From: Alphaproteobacteria bacterium
Lineage (GTDB): Bacteria; Pseudomonadota; Alphaproteobacteria; ATCC43930; CGMCC-115725
Reading direction: 5' to 3'
Length of the DNA stretch: 48,413 bases
Assembly (NCBI GenBank): GCA_030041335.1
Contig: JASHOB010000126.1
Span: 1 to 48,413, forward strand
Shown: piece after piece, positions 7,772 to 16,048 of the stretch
How positions within the stretch are numbered: the stretch's first letter is position 1
How the letters are laid out: each line of letters begins with the position of its first letter
Translations under genes and position numbers: made by a program
Notes under the pieces: model-generated
Databases searched by the model: none
The model's input: only the letters and a program-made list of their open reading frames with translations
What the model was told of the DNA's origin: nothing

Positions 7772-8689
7772 TCATCCTCGTGTCGTTCTAGTGATGCCTG
7801 CCTTGGCCAATTCCTGGCCGCCCTGCCCGCCGGCGGTTTGCGGCAACAGGTCACCGTTCCGGTCCGAGATCTCATCGAAACGCGCGACCACCTGGTCGGG
7901 CGCGTCCGGGCCGAGCGGAATATGAACCCCTTTGGTAAGCGAAACGTAGGTGCGCTCGAAGCCGTTGGCGCCGGCATTCAGGATCACACGGTTCGGCGCG
8001 CCCTCATGCAGCATCGCCAGCACCGCGGGCGATACCGCCTCGGGCTTCATCGCCGCCTGCACTTCCGCTGGCATCAATGTGTCGGTCATGCGGGTGGCCG
8101 CCGTCGGCGCAAGACAGTTGACATGAACGTTGTATTTGGCGCCCTCGAGACCGAGGGCGTTCATCAGCCCAACCAGCCCCATCTTCGCTGCGGCGTAGTT
8201 CGACTGGCCGAAGTTCCCGAACAGGCCCGACGACGAGGAGGTCAACACGATGCGACCGTAATTCTGCTGGCGCATGATCTCCCACACCGCCTTACAGCAA
8301 TGTACAGCTCCCATCAGATGGACCTCGAGCACGGCGCGAAAATCGGCAAGCTCCATCTTGGCGAAGGTCTTGTCGCGCAGGATGCCGGCATTGCAGACCA
8401 AAATGTCGACGCGACCCCATTTCGCCCAGGCCTCGCCGACCATCGCCTCGACCGCCGCAAAATCAGTAACCGAAGCGGCGCTGGCAATGGCATCACCCCC
8501 CGCGGCCTTGATCTCGGAGACGACTTTCTGCGCCGACGCGGCGGCGCCCCCGGTGCCGTCGAGCGCGCCGCCCAAATCATTCACCACGATTTTGGCGCCG
8601 CGCGCGGCAAGCGCCAAGGCGTGGGCACGGCCCAAACCTCCGCCCGCGCCGGTCACAATGGCGACGCGGTTGTCAAAACGAATAGCCAT
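7772..8689 (-). CDS. SDR dehydrogenase resembling peroxisomal MFE-2 (3-hydroxyacyl-CoA dehydrogenase) domain
   Basis: The 305-residue SDR opens with [21 protein letters not shown], then the long insertion [14 protein letters not shown] that is characteristic of the (3R)-hydroxyacyl-CoA dehydrogenase part of multifunctional enzyme type 2. The NAG motif is CNAGILRDK (about 97-105), catalytic serines lie in [14 protein letters not shown] and the tyrosine in SNYAAAK (about 164-170). The C-terminal extension beyond residue 250 also occurs in MFE-type members. The ATG at 8689 follows GGAGGGACGG; upstream in-frame ATGs are less well placed. It is followed after 13 bases by the thiolase, its natural pathway partner. 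No hydratase domain is attached. Confidence 0.85.
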   Translation of the reverse strand: MAIRFDNRVAIVTGAGGGLGRAHALALAARGAKIVVNDLGGALDGTGGAAASAQKVVSEIKAAGGDAIASAASVTDFAAVEAMVGEAWAKWGRVDILVCNAGILRDKTFAKMELADFRAVLEVHLMGAVHCCKAVWEIMRQQNYGRIVLTSSSSGLFGNFGQSNYAAAKMGLVGLMNALGLEGAKYNVHVNCLAPTAATRMTDTLMPAEVQAAMKPEAVSPAVLAMLHEGAPNRVILNAGANGFERTYVSLTKGVHIPLGPDAPDQVVARFDEISDRNGDLLPQTAGGQGGQELAKAGITRTTRG

Positions 8690-8803
8690 ACGCTTACCGT
8701 CCCTCCATTCACCACGGCTGTGGTCAGGCTTTAACGCAGCGCTCCCCGATGGGTCCTTTGCACAGGCTGGAGATGCCGGCAAGTTTGACCGGAGTGCCGC
8801 GCG

Positions 8804-9520
8804 CTAGGCGAAAATATCGGCAAAAAGATTCTTCATCGACTCCCACGAATGCTCGTCCGCCTTGCGATTGTACTTCGCTGCCGGATTGGTCTTGCCGTCA
8901 TTCGCGGGATTGGTGAAAGCGTGCACCGTGTTGCCGTAGTGGATCAACTCCCAATCGACCCCCCCTTCCTTCATCTCCTTGATGAAGGCCTCGACTTCAG
9001 CGGGCGGGACCAAGGGATCGTCGGCACCATGGCAGACAAGCACCTGCCCCTTGATGTTCTTGGCGTCGGCCGGTCGGGGCGTGTTGAGGCCGCCATGAAA
9101 ACTGACCACGCCCTTCACGGCGGCGCCGCTGCGCGCGAGCTCAAGCACCGTCGTGCCGCCAAAACAATAGCCGATCGCGGCGAGTTTGCCGGCGTCCACT
9201 TCCGGCCGTGCAGCCAGCGCCGCACACGCCGCGTCGACGCGGCGGCGCAACTCGGCCCGGTCGTTCAACAGGGCCATCAGCCAGCCCATCCCTTCCAGAA
9301 AGTCCTTTGGTGTTTTGCCATTGCCATACATATCGGCGGCGAACGCCACGTAACCGAGTTCCGCCAGCATCTTCGCCCGGCGTCTGGGATCGGCACCGAG
9401 CCCCATAATGTCGTGGCATACCAAGACGCCTGGACGCCTGCCCGTCTTGGTCTCGTCATAAACCAGCTCACCGCGCATGCTGGTGGCGCCGGAGCGATAT
9501 TCAATGGTCTCGGTCTTCAT
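8804..9520 (-). CDS. Dienelactone hydrolase family protein
   Basis: The 238-residue alpha/beta-hydrolase has the family's cysteine nucleophile in GYCFGG (about residues 117-122), an acid residue in CHGADDPLVPP (about 175-185) and the histidine in NTVHAFTNP (about 212-220). The early CHDIMGLGADPRRRAKMLAELGY segment (about 35-57) is typical. Carboxymethylenebutenolidase hydrolyses dienelactone in chloroaromatic and other aromatic pathways, but many relatives act on other esters. The start at 9520 has a GGGAGAAG ribosome-binding site. The gene is divergent from the DUF2784-like gene and 114 bases upstream of the SDR on the same strand, so it could head the cluster. Confidence 0.85.
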   Translation of the reverse strand: MKTETIEYRSGATSMRGELVYDETKTGRRPGVLVCHDIMGLGADPRRRAKMLAELGYVAFAADMYGNGKTPKDFLEGMGWLMALLNDRAELRRRVDAACAALAARPEVDAGKLAAIGYCFGGTTVLELARSGAAVKGVVSFHGGLNTPRPADAKNIKGQVLVCHGADDPLVPPAEVEAFIKEMKEGGVDWELIHYGNTVHAFTNPANDGKTNPAAKYNRKADEHSWESMKNLFADIFA

Positions 9521-9608
9521 GTCGCTTCTCCCTCGCTCATGGCTCGCCGTTGAGCCGGCATCGAGCTGATCATAGATTAGCCTCGGGCAATGCAGCAAGG
9601 TTGAGCCG

Positions 9609-10001
9609 GTGACACCGTCACTCGCAGCAATTTTGGCCTTAATCGTATTGGCAACGCACGTCGCGATCATCGCCTTCAACCTCTTCGGCCTGATCGCCAT
9701 TCCGCTGGGCGCATGGTGGCGCTGGCGGTTCGTTCGCATTCGCTGGTGGCGGATGCTCCATATCGCCATATTGGCAACCGTGGCGCTGCAAGCGCTGTTT
9801 GGTCGGGCCTGTGTCCTGACATTGTGGCAAGACTCCCTAACCGGCAGCAGCGGCAGTGCGCCTCTGATCATGCGCTGGGTGATGGGCTTGATCTATTGGC
9901 CCTTGCCAATATGGTTCTTCGCGCTGCTCTACCTCGTGGTCTTCGCTTACACCTTGGCGCTGTGGTTCCTGGTGCCGCCGCGCCCGCTGCTGAAATCGTG
10001 A
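9609..10001 (+). CDS. DUF2784-like membrane protein
   Basis: The 130-residue protein starts at a GTG with AAGG eight bases upstream. It has hydrophobic segments at about residues 5-34, 50-66 and 92-120 and a conserved-looking centre, HIAILATVALQALFGRACVLT...LTLWQDSL, in which cysteine, threonine and tryptophan residues are placed as in DUF2784 proteins. The function of the family is unknown. It is divergent from the dienelactone-hydrolase-like gene. Its 3' end overlaps the 3' end of livF on the other strand by 55 bases. Confidence 0.75.
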   Translation: MTPSLAAILALIVLATHVAIIAFNLFGLIAIPLGAWWRWRFVRIRWWRMLHIAILATVALQALFGRACVLTLWQDSLTGSSGSAPLIMRWVMGLIYWPLPIWFFALLYLVVFAYTLALWFLVPPRPLLKS

Positions 10002-10729
10002 TCTTCGACCGCTCGGTCGCGCAGACTACGCATGCCGACGAGGCGGTCGAGCGCCGAGGTATCGTTCAAGAGCGCTTCGCTCGGCCCGGTATGAACCGTG
10101 CGGCCCCGTTCCAGCACCATTACTTGCTCGGTAAGGCTGAGCGCGAAGCGGGTATGCTGCTCGACCAGGATGACGGTCAGCCCTTGTTCGGCCATCAGAC
10201 GACGGATACGGTGCGCGACGTCACGCACGACGACCGGCGCCAATCCCTCGAGCGGCTCGTCCAGCAATAGGAGGTCGGGGTTGGTCATTAGTGTGCGACC
10301 AATCGCCAGCATCTGCTGCTCGCCCCCCGACAATTCGCGGCCGAGATTGCGCCGTCGCTCGGCGAGCTTCGGAAACTGGGTATAGACCGCATCGCGATTC
10401 CAATGACCGGGCCGCGAAGCGATGACCAGATGCTCGTCGACGGTGAGCGAGGGAAACACCTCGCGCCCCTGTGGCACCCAGCCGAGCCCCATTTGTACCC
10501 GCCGGTCCGGCGCGATCGTGGAGATGTCGTTGCCGCGCCACCTTATCGTGCCGTGGCGTAGCTTCAAATGTCCCATGAGCGTGAGCATCAGCGTCGACTT
10601 GCCCATGCCGTTGCGCCCGAGCACGGCGAGAGAATGGCCGCTCGAAACAGACAGGGAAATCTGCTCCAGCACCAAACCGTCACCGTATCCGGCGCTGATC
10701 TCGCTCGCCTCGAGAAGCGCGTCAGACAT
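9947..10729 (-). CDS. livF: Liv-type ABC transporter ATPase (LivF-like)
   Basis: This is the second ATPase of a branched-chain-amino-acid-type importer, 260 residues. It has a Walker A motif GRNGMGKST (about 39-47), the signature LSGGEQQMLAIGR (about 137-149), Walker B LLLLDEPLEGLAP (about 159-171) and an H-loop near VEQH (about 194). The ATG at 10729 overlaps the livG stop by eight bases; a longer upstream frame lies inside livG. About twenty residues at the C-terminus, after the usual end, are hydrophilic and coded where the gene overlaps the convergent DUF2784-like gene. It is the last gene of the operon running from 18077. The cargo is inferred to be an aromatic acid from context. Confidence 0.9.
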   Translation of the reverse strand: MSDALLEASEISAGYGDGLVLEQISLSVSSGHSLAVLGRNGMGKSTLMLTLMGHLKLRHGTIRWRGNDISTIAPDRRVQMGLGWVPQGREVFPSLTVDEHLVIASRPGHWNRDAVYTQFPKLAERRRNLGRELSGGEQQMLAIGRTLMTNPDLLLLDEPLEGLAPVVVRDVAHRIRRLMAEQGLTVILVEQHTRFALSLTEQVMVLERGRTVHTGPSEALLNDTSALDRLVGMRSLRDRAVEDHDFSSGRGGTRNHSAKV

Positions 10730-11480
10730 CTTCGCCGTCGCCCAAATAGACTTCGCGCACTTGCGGATGGTCCGCGATTTCTTCGGGCGTGCCTTCGCAC
10801 AGGATCTGGCCCGCGACCAGCACGGTGATCCGTTCGGCAAACCGGAAAACCACGTCCATATCATGCTCGATGAAAAGCACCGCGACGTCGCTTGGCAGCG
10901 CGGCGAGCGCTCCGAAGATTTCGGCGCTTTCGTGCTGCGGGACCCCCGCCGCGGGCTCATCGAGCAACAGCACCCTGGGCCGCGCGGCCAGGGCCAGGAC
11001 AATCTCCAAGAGCCGCTGCCGGCCGTAAGCCAACTGATGTGTTGCCCGCTCCGCGTCGGCGCCGAAATCAAACCGGTTGAGCAGCTCCGTGGCCTCGTCG
11101 ATCTCGGCATGACAGCCCGACAAGCGCCTGAAGGGATTGACGCACAGGCCGTGACGCTGTGCGATTGCCAAGGTCGTCGCTTCGAGCGGCGACAGCGATG
11201 GAAACAGTGTGTTGATCTGGAATGTTCGCGCCAAGCCCCGGCGCACGCGCTCTTGGGCGGGCGCGCGGGTCACGTCCTCACCCTCGAGACGGATGCGGCC
11301 GCTCGATGGCGCCAGCACACCGGTCAGCAGATTGATGAAGGTGCTCTTGCCAGCGCCGTTCGGGCCAATCAGCGCATAACGCGCCCCCCGCGGCAAGCGA
11401 AACGACACGTTCTGGGTGACGCGCAACGCGCCGAACGAGCGGTTCAGCCCTTCGGTCTCCAGGACAACGTCGATGCTCAT
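10722..11480 (-). CDS. livG: Liv-type ABC transporter ATPase (LivG-like)
   Basis: The 252-residue ATPase begins [12 protein letters not shown] and carries Walker [10 protein letters not shown] (about 38-46), then a Q-loop region with [11 protein letters not shown] (about 87-97). The signature is degenerate, [11 protein letters not shown] (about 140-150) instead of LSGGQ, as commonly seen in LivG-type subunits of this group. Walker B is [11 protein letters not shown], followed by IEHDMDVVF. The start codon overlaps the livM stop (ATGA). Substrate specificity lies with the binding proteins encoded upstream. Confidence 0.9.
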   Translation of the reverse strand: MSIDVVLETEGLNRSFGALRVTQNVSFRLPRGARYALIGPNGAGKSTFINLLTGVLAPSSGRIRLEGEDVTRAPAQERVRRGLARTFQINTLFPSLSPLEATTLAIAQRHGLCVNPFRRLSGCHAEIDEATELLNRFDFGADAERATHQLAYGRQRLLEIVLALAARPRVLLLDEPAAGVPQHESAEIFGALAALPSDVAVLFIEHDMDVVFRFAERITVLVAGQILCEGTPEEIADHPQVREVYLGDGEDV

Positions 11481-12484
11481 CGCTTGACCCGCGCGATGAC
11501 CCAATCAACCGAACGGCGCAGGATCCCGGTGACGCCCCCGGTGCCGCTCATCACGATGATGACCAGGACGAGCCCGACCCAGAAATCCCAGTAGGCCGGA
11601 TTGATCAGCGAGAGCTGGTCGCGCAACACGGTGTAGACGACCGCGCCGATCATGCCGCCGATCAAGCTGCCAATGCCACCAAGCACCAAGGCGATCTGCA
11701 CCGAGATCGAGCGGTCGAAGCCCAGTACCTCAAGCGCGATGTACTGCGTTGTTTCCGCCAGCAGCGCACCGGCGACGCCAGCCATCGCCGCGGAGATGGT
11801 GAACGCCATCGCCAGCTGTACGCGAACGCCGATGCCAAGCGCCGGCACCCGGCGAACATTTTCGCGAATGCCCTTGAGCGCTAAGCCAAACGGCGAATTC
11901 ACCAGGCGACGTGCGAGAAGATAGAGAACAAAGATGACGATGAAGGAGTAGATAAAACCCACCCGGCCATCGATGTCGAACGTGAAGAGACCAAGGAGCG
12001 GCGTAATCTGCATACCTTGCAGGCCATCGTCGCCGCCGGTCAGCGAGTTCCATTTGTTGGCGATTTCGTAGCAAATCAGTCCGATCCCCAGCGTGACCAT
12101 CAGCATGGCAATGCCGTGGAGGCGTGCCACGAGCTGGCTGCAGATCGCGCCGGCAAGGCCTGCGACCAGCGCCCCGGCAACCAAGCCAAGGAGCGGGTCG
12201 CCCCACCAGTCGCGCGCCAGAATGCCGGCGGTGTAGGCGCCGATGCCGAAGAACGCGGCATGGCCGAAAGACGGAATGCCGGCATAGCCGAACATGATAT
12301 CGAGGGAGACGACGAAGAGACCGGTGATCATCGCCTGGGTGAGCAAAACCAGATGGCCGGGAAAGATGAAGTAGCTTAGCGCGGCACATATCCAGAACGC
12401 GATTTCCTCCCACCGCCATGCGGCGCGCCGCACGAATAAGGCGCGTGCCGAATGGGTAGCCTCGGGTGCTGGAACGGCGACCAT
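11477..12484 (-). CDS. livM: Liv-type ABC transporter permease (LivM-like)
   Basis: The 335-residue polytopic permease has about nine to ten hydrophobic helices starting near residue 30. It includes the conserved GYAGIPSFGHAAFFGIGAY region (about 65-83), where the family motif is usually GQ.SLGHAAFFGIGAY, and the late segment GGIGSLIGGMIGAVV. The N-terminal 25 residues are hydrophilic. It pairs with livH to form the membrane channel. It starts two bases after the livH stop and its stop overlaps livG by four bases, so the genes are translationally coupled. Confidence 0.9.
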   Translation of the reverse strand: MVAVPAPEATHSARALFVRRAAWRWEEIAFWICAALSYFIFPGHLVLLTQAMITGLFVVSLDIMFGYAGIPSFGHAAFFGIGAYTAGILARDWWGDPLLGLVAGALVAGLAGAICSQLVARLHGIAMLMVTLGIGLICYEIANKWNSLTGGDDGLQGMQITPLLGLFTFDIDGRVGFIYSFIVIFVLYLLARRLVNSPFGLALKGIRENVRRVPALGIGVRVQLAMAFTISAAMAGVAGALLAETTQYIALEVLGFDRSISVQIALVLGGIGSLIGGMIGAVVYTVLRDQLSLINPAYWDFWVGLVLVIIVMSGTGGVTGILRRSVDWVIARVKR

Positions 12485-12486
12485 CG

Positions 12487-13350
12487 CTAATGGCCCCGGC
12501 CGAACAGGCCATTGGGCCGGAACATCAGAATGACCACGGTCACTCCATAGATGATGAAGGCGCCGAGATAGGGAATGTAATACTTACCGACGACATCGCA
12601 GATGCCGAGCGCCAGCGACGCTGCCAACGTGCCGCGAATCGATCCCATGCCGCCAACCACGACGACAATCAGCAGATAGACCAGGTATTTCACCGGAAAG
12701 GCCGGATCGAGTCCGACCAGATAGATGGCGAGGCCGCCACCGAGTCCGGCAAGGGCGCTGCCAATGGCGAAGGCGAGCATGAACAATCGATCGATGTTGA
12801 TGCCACAACTGACCGTCATCCGACGATTGTCGACGGCGGCGCGGATCCTGGCGCCGAAACTCGTGTATTCGAGGCCGAGCACCAGGGCCAAGGTCAATAG
12901 CCCGCCAAAAATGATCAAGAACAAGCGATAGGACCCGATATCGAACCAGCCGAAATGGACGCGGCCTACGAGAAAGGCCGGGACATGGACTGCAGGAGGT
13001 ACGGCACCCCAGACGAAGGTCGCGGCAGCGACGGTCATGGTGACAATGCCGATGGTGAGCAGGACCTGGTCGAGCTGGTTGCCCCAATAGAACCGGCGGA
13101 AGATCGTGCGCTCGACGAGCACTCCCGCAGCCGCGGCACCGATCGCCGCCATTGGCAGCGCGCCGAAGAACGGCCAGCCATACCAGTTCATCAGCATCAC
13201 GACGATGTAGCCACCCAACATCGATAACGAGCCGTGTGCCAGGTTGGCGAAGCCCATCATGCCCATCGTCACCGATAAGCCGCCCGCCATCAGAAACAGC
13301 AGCACTCCGTACGCGACACCGGCGCCGAGAATGTTGACGAAATCAACCAT
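12487..13350 (-). CDS. livH: Liv-type ABC transporter permease (LivH-like)
   Basis: The 287-residue permease has about eight hydrophobic helices. The N-terminal segment AGVAYGVLLFLMAGGLSVTMGMMGFANLAHGSLSMLG (in parts, about residues 10-46) is the hallmark of LivH proteins, and GGMGSIRG near 227-234 is the cytoplasmic coupling loop. It forms the inner-membrane channel with LivM. Eighteen bases separate it from the upstream binding-protein gene and two from livM. Confidence 0.92.
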   Translation of the reverse strand: MVDFVNILGAGVAYGVLLFLMAGGLSVTMGMMGFANLAHGSLSMLGGYIVVMLMNWYGWPFFGALPMAAIGAAAAGVLVERTIFRRFYWGNQLDQVLLTIGIVTMTVAAATFVWGAVPPAVHVPAFLVGRVHFGWFDIGSYRLFLIIFGGLLTLALVLGLEYTSFGARIRAAVDNRRMTVSCGINIDRLFMLAFAIGSALAGLGGGLAIYLVGLDPAFPVKYLVYLLIVVVVGGMGSIRGTLAASLALGICDVVGKYYIPYLGAFIIYGVTVVILMFRPNGLFGRGH

Positions 13351-13368
13351 GCCATGCCACGCGAAGGG

Positions 13369-14703
13369 TCACTTCACCGGTTCGCCCAAATCGTTGACCG
13401 TGGGGATGGTGTCGAACTCGACGTTCTGCAGTTTGCCGCCGATCTTTTCGACTTTGCGGATATAGATGTTCTGCACGATGTCGCGGTTTTGATCGATGGC
13501 GATCGGGCCGCGCGGCGACTCAAAATGCATGCCCTTCAACAGTGCCATGGTCTTGTCGGGATCGAGTTTGCCGCCTTGCGCTGCCACCACATTATAGATC
13601 GCATGCATGACGTCGTAGGCAGCGACGGCGGTGAATTCTGGCCGCATGCCCGGCGGTGCCGCGCTATAGAAGGCTTTGACGAACTCGTGGTTAAAGGGCG
13701 AATCGTGCGCTTCTGAATAATCAAAGACCGTGATCATGCCGAGCGCCGCGTCGCCGAGTTGATCAAACTCGTTCTCGTCCGCGAGATCGCCCGTAGCCAG
13801 CACCGGCATGTTCTGCGCGTTCAAGCCGGCATCGCTATAGGCCTTGAGAAACGCCACCGGGTGGCCGGCAGCCGGTGCGAAAATGAAGATCGCCTGCGGA
13901 TGAGCGTCCTTCGCGCGCTGTAGATAAGGCGAATAATCGGGCGTCGTGAACGGCGGCTTGACTTCGCCGACAATCTTGCCCCCGGCTTCGGTGAAGGTCT
14001 TCTTGAAGACACGGCCAGCCTCGAGGCCGGGACCGTAATCGGTATAGATCGCGTAGACGGTCTTGAACCCGTGCTCAACCGCCCAGGTGCCGAACGGGGC
14101 AACCTCCTGCCCGGTGGTGAAGCCGAACCGCGCCAGGTAGGGTGCATGATCGAGGATCGATTTTGTCGCGGCATTGACGATAAGTACCGGCATGTGCGCC
14201 GGGGTCGAGACTGTTGCCGCCGCCAGCGCCTCTGGGGTCAGCGCGATGCCCGCGATCAATTCGACTTTATCGCGCGATACCAGCTCCGCCGCTTCCTGGC
14301 GCACGATATTCGCCTGGCCCTGCGTGTCGCGACGCAGCAGCACAATCTTGCGCCCTGCAACGGTGTCGCCGTGCTGCTGCATCCAGATCTTGATGGCGGT
14401 GTCAGTCTCTTGACCGAAAGCCGCCGCGCCACCGGAATAGGAACCGAGAAAGCCGATCCTGAGCGGCGTCGGTTCATCCGCCCGAGCCGTGCCGCCCGCG
14501 ACCAGGAGCGCCAAGCATGCCGCCGCGGCGCCGCGGTACCAGTCTCTTCGGTCGAAGAGAAGACCGGATCGGACGCCGGTCGGGCGCAGCCGGGGTCGGG
14601 TCGATGGCGGAGCCGCCGGCAAGATCGCTCCGACCCCCGCGCAACGCGCAACCGTTCCGAGGTGCGGCGAACGAGGGCACAGGGTATGCGGTGCACGCTT
14701 CAT
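13369..14703 (-). CDS. Liv-type ABC transporter substrate-binding protein, copy 1
   Basis: The 444-residue product is a periplasmic type 1 binding protein related to those for aromatic acids and branched-chain amino acids. The mature part starts after TARA-DEP near residue 76 with PLRIGFLGSYSGGAAAFGQE. The last residues, VEFDTIPTVNDLGEPVK, mirror the copy next door. A hydrophobic signal core (AAAACLALLVAGG) precedes the cleavage site, but the only ATG is at 14703, giving an unusually long leader of about 75 residues. A TTG closer to the signal (near AILPAAPP) could be the real start. The gene begins 17 bases after the stop of copy 2. It probably delivers an aromatic compound to LivHMGF. Confidence 0.85.
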   Translation of the reverse strand: MKRAPHTLCPRSPHLGTVARCAGVGAILPAAPPSTRPRLRPTGVRSGLLFDRRDWYRGAAAACLALLVAGGTARADEPTPLRIGFLGSYSGGAAAFGQETDTAIKIWMQQHGDTVAGRKIVLLRRDTQGQANIVRQEAAELVSRDKVELIAGIALTPEALAAATVSTPAHMPVLIVNAATKSILDHAPYLARFGFTTGQEVAPFGTWAVEHGFKTVYAIYTDYGPGLEAGRVFKKTFTEAGGKIVGEVKPPFTTPDYSPYLQRAKDAHPQAIFIFAPAAGHPVAFLKAYSDAGLNAQNMPVLATGDLADENEFDQLGDAALGMITVFDYSEAHDSPFNHEFVKAFYSAAPPGMRPEFTAVAAYDVMHAIYNVVAAQGGKLDPDKTMALLKGMHFESPRGPIAIDQNRDIVQNIYIRKVEKIGGKLQNVEFDTIPTVNDLGEPVK

Positions 14704-14720
14704 GCCCGTGGTCTCCGGCC

Positions 14721-15914
14721 TCAGTTCGTCTTTACCTGGTCGCCGTGACGGTCGACATTGGGAATTGTGTCGATTTCGACATTCTGCAGCTTGCCGTCAA
14801 CTTTCCGCACCTGCCGGATATAGACGTTCTGCACAATGTCGCGATCCTGATCGATGGCGATCGGCCCGCGCGGCGATTCGAATTTGATCCCCTTCAAGAA
14901 GGCGATGGTCTTGTCGGGATCGATGTGGCCGTGCTGTGCCGCGACGAGTTTATAAACCGCATTCATCACATCATAAGTGCAAACGCCGCCAAAATCGGGC
15001 CGGACATGAGGCGGCGCGAACGAATAGAAATCCTTTACAAACAAACGGTTAAGAGCCGAATCGTGAGCTTCTGAGTAATGAAACACCGTGTACATTCCGA
15101 GTGTCGCATCGCCAAGCGCATCGAATTGCAGTTCATCGGTGAGGTCGCCGGTCGCCAGGATTTTGACGCCGGCATCCTTCAGCCCGGAATCCGTATAGGC
15201 TTTCAAAAACGCCTGGGGATGCTCTCCTGCGGGCGCAAAAATGAAGATGGCTTGGGGGTTCGCGTCCTTGGCGCGTTGCACGTAAGCCGAATAGTCGGGA
15301 CTGCGCAGTGGCGGCTTAACCTCGCCGACCAGCGTGCCGCCTGCCTCCGTGAAGCTCTTCTTGAACGCGGCGCCGGCTTCGAGACCTGGACCGTAGTCCG
15401 TGTAAATCGCAAATACCCGCTTGTAGCCGTGCGCCACCGCCCAGCGGCCGTAAGGGACCGCGACCTGCGATGTGGTAAAACCGAAGCGCACCATGTAAGG
15501 CGCCCGGTCGAGAATACGGGTCGTCGCCGCGTTGACGATCAGCACGGGCGTATGGGTCTGGTTCGAGACCATTCCCGCCGCCATGGCATTGGGGGTGTAA
15601 TCGAGGCCGGTAATCAGCTCGACCTTGTCGCGCGCGATCAATTCCTGCACCACGCGATGGACGACGTCGGGATTGGGGCCCGTCGTGTCGCGCTTCAAGA
15701 GCACGATCTTGCGACCGGCAACGACGTCGCCATGCTCTTTTTGGTAAGCGGCGATCGCGGCATCGTCTTCCTGGCCGAAAATCGCGAAGGGTCCCGAATA
15801 GCCCGTGAGAAAGCCGATTTTCAACGGCACGGGCTCATCGGCCCGGGCCGGCATAAGACCGAGTGCCAAGAACGTAGCCACTGCCACGAACGAAGTCAGC
15901 ATGCGCCGAAGCAT
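14721..15914 (-). CDS. Liv-type ABC transporter substrate-binding protein, copy 2
   Basis: The 397-residue periplasmic binding protein has a clean signal peptide: basic MLRR, a hydrophobic core at about 8-20, and cleavage after PARA at residue 25. The fold start is PVPLKIGFLTGYSGPFAIFGQE, and INGEW-like ligand-pocket segments occur as in copy 1. It shares most of its length with the neighbouring copy: YTDYGPGLEAG, KPP, APAAGHP/APAGEHP, and the C-terminal VEIDTIPNV. The ATG at 15914 follows GGGAGG at good spacing. Two binding proteins feeding one permease usually broaden substrate range or affinity. It lies 134 bases downstream of the Rieske gene on the same strand. Confidence 0.9.
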   Translation of the reverse strand: MLRRMLTSFVAVATFLALGLMPARADEPVPLKIGFLTGYSGPFAIFGQEDDAAIAAYQKEHGDVVAGRKIVLLKRDTTGPNPDVVHRVVQELIARDKVELITGLDYTPNAMAAGMVSNQTHTPVLIVNAATTRILDRAPYMVRFGFTTSQVAVPYGRWAVAHGYKRVFAIYTDYGPGLEAGAAFKKSFTEAGGTLVGEVKPPLRSPDYSAYVQRAKDANPQAIFIFAPAGEHPQAFLKAYTDSGLKDAGVKILATGDLTDELQFDALGDATLGMYTVFHYSEAHDSALNRLFVKDFYSFAPPHVRPDFGGVCTYDVMNAVYKLVAAQHGHIDPDKTIAFLKGIKFESPRGPIAIDQDRDIVQNVYIRQVRKVDGKLQNVEIDTIPNVDRHGDQVKTN

Positions 15915-16048
15915 CTAAATCCTCCCGCCTTTTATCGAGATCGCCTCTGATTGTTTGCTAGACCAACTGTTTCGCGCAGGATCTACAACCGCATGGGCTG
16001 ACGCAAGCCATTTCGCCGCGCCCGGGTCCGGCTGAGTTGCTCTCCGAC

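Noticed and set aside
10422-11594. 390-codon open frame on plus opposite livF/livG
   Set aside because: Antisense to two clearly recognised ATPase genes and matches no family.
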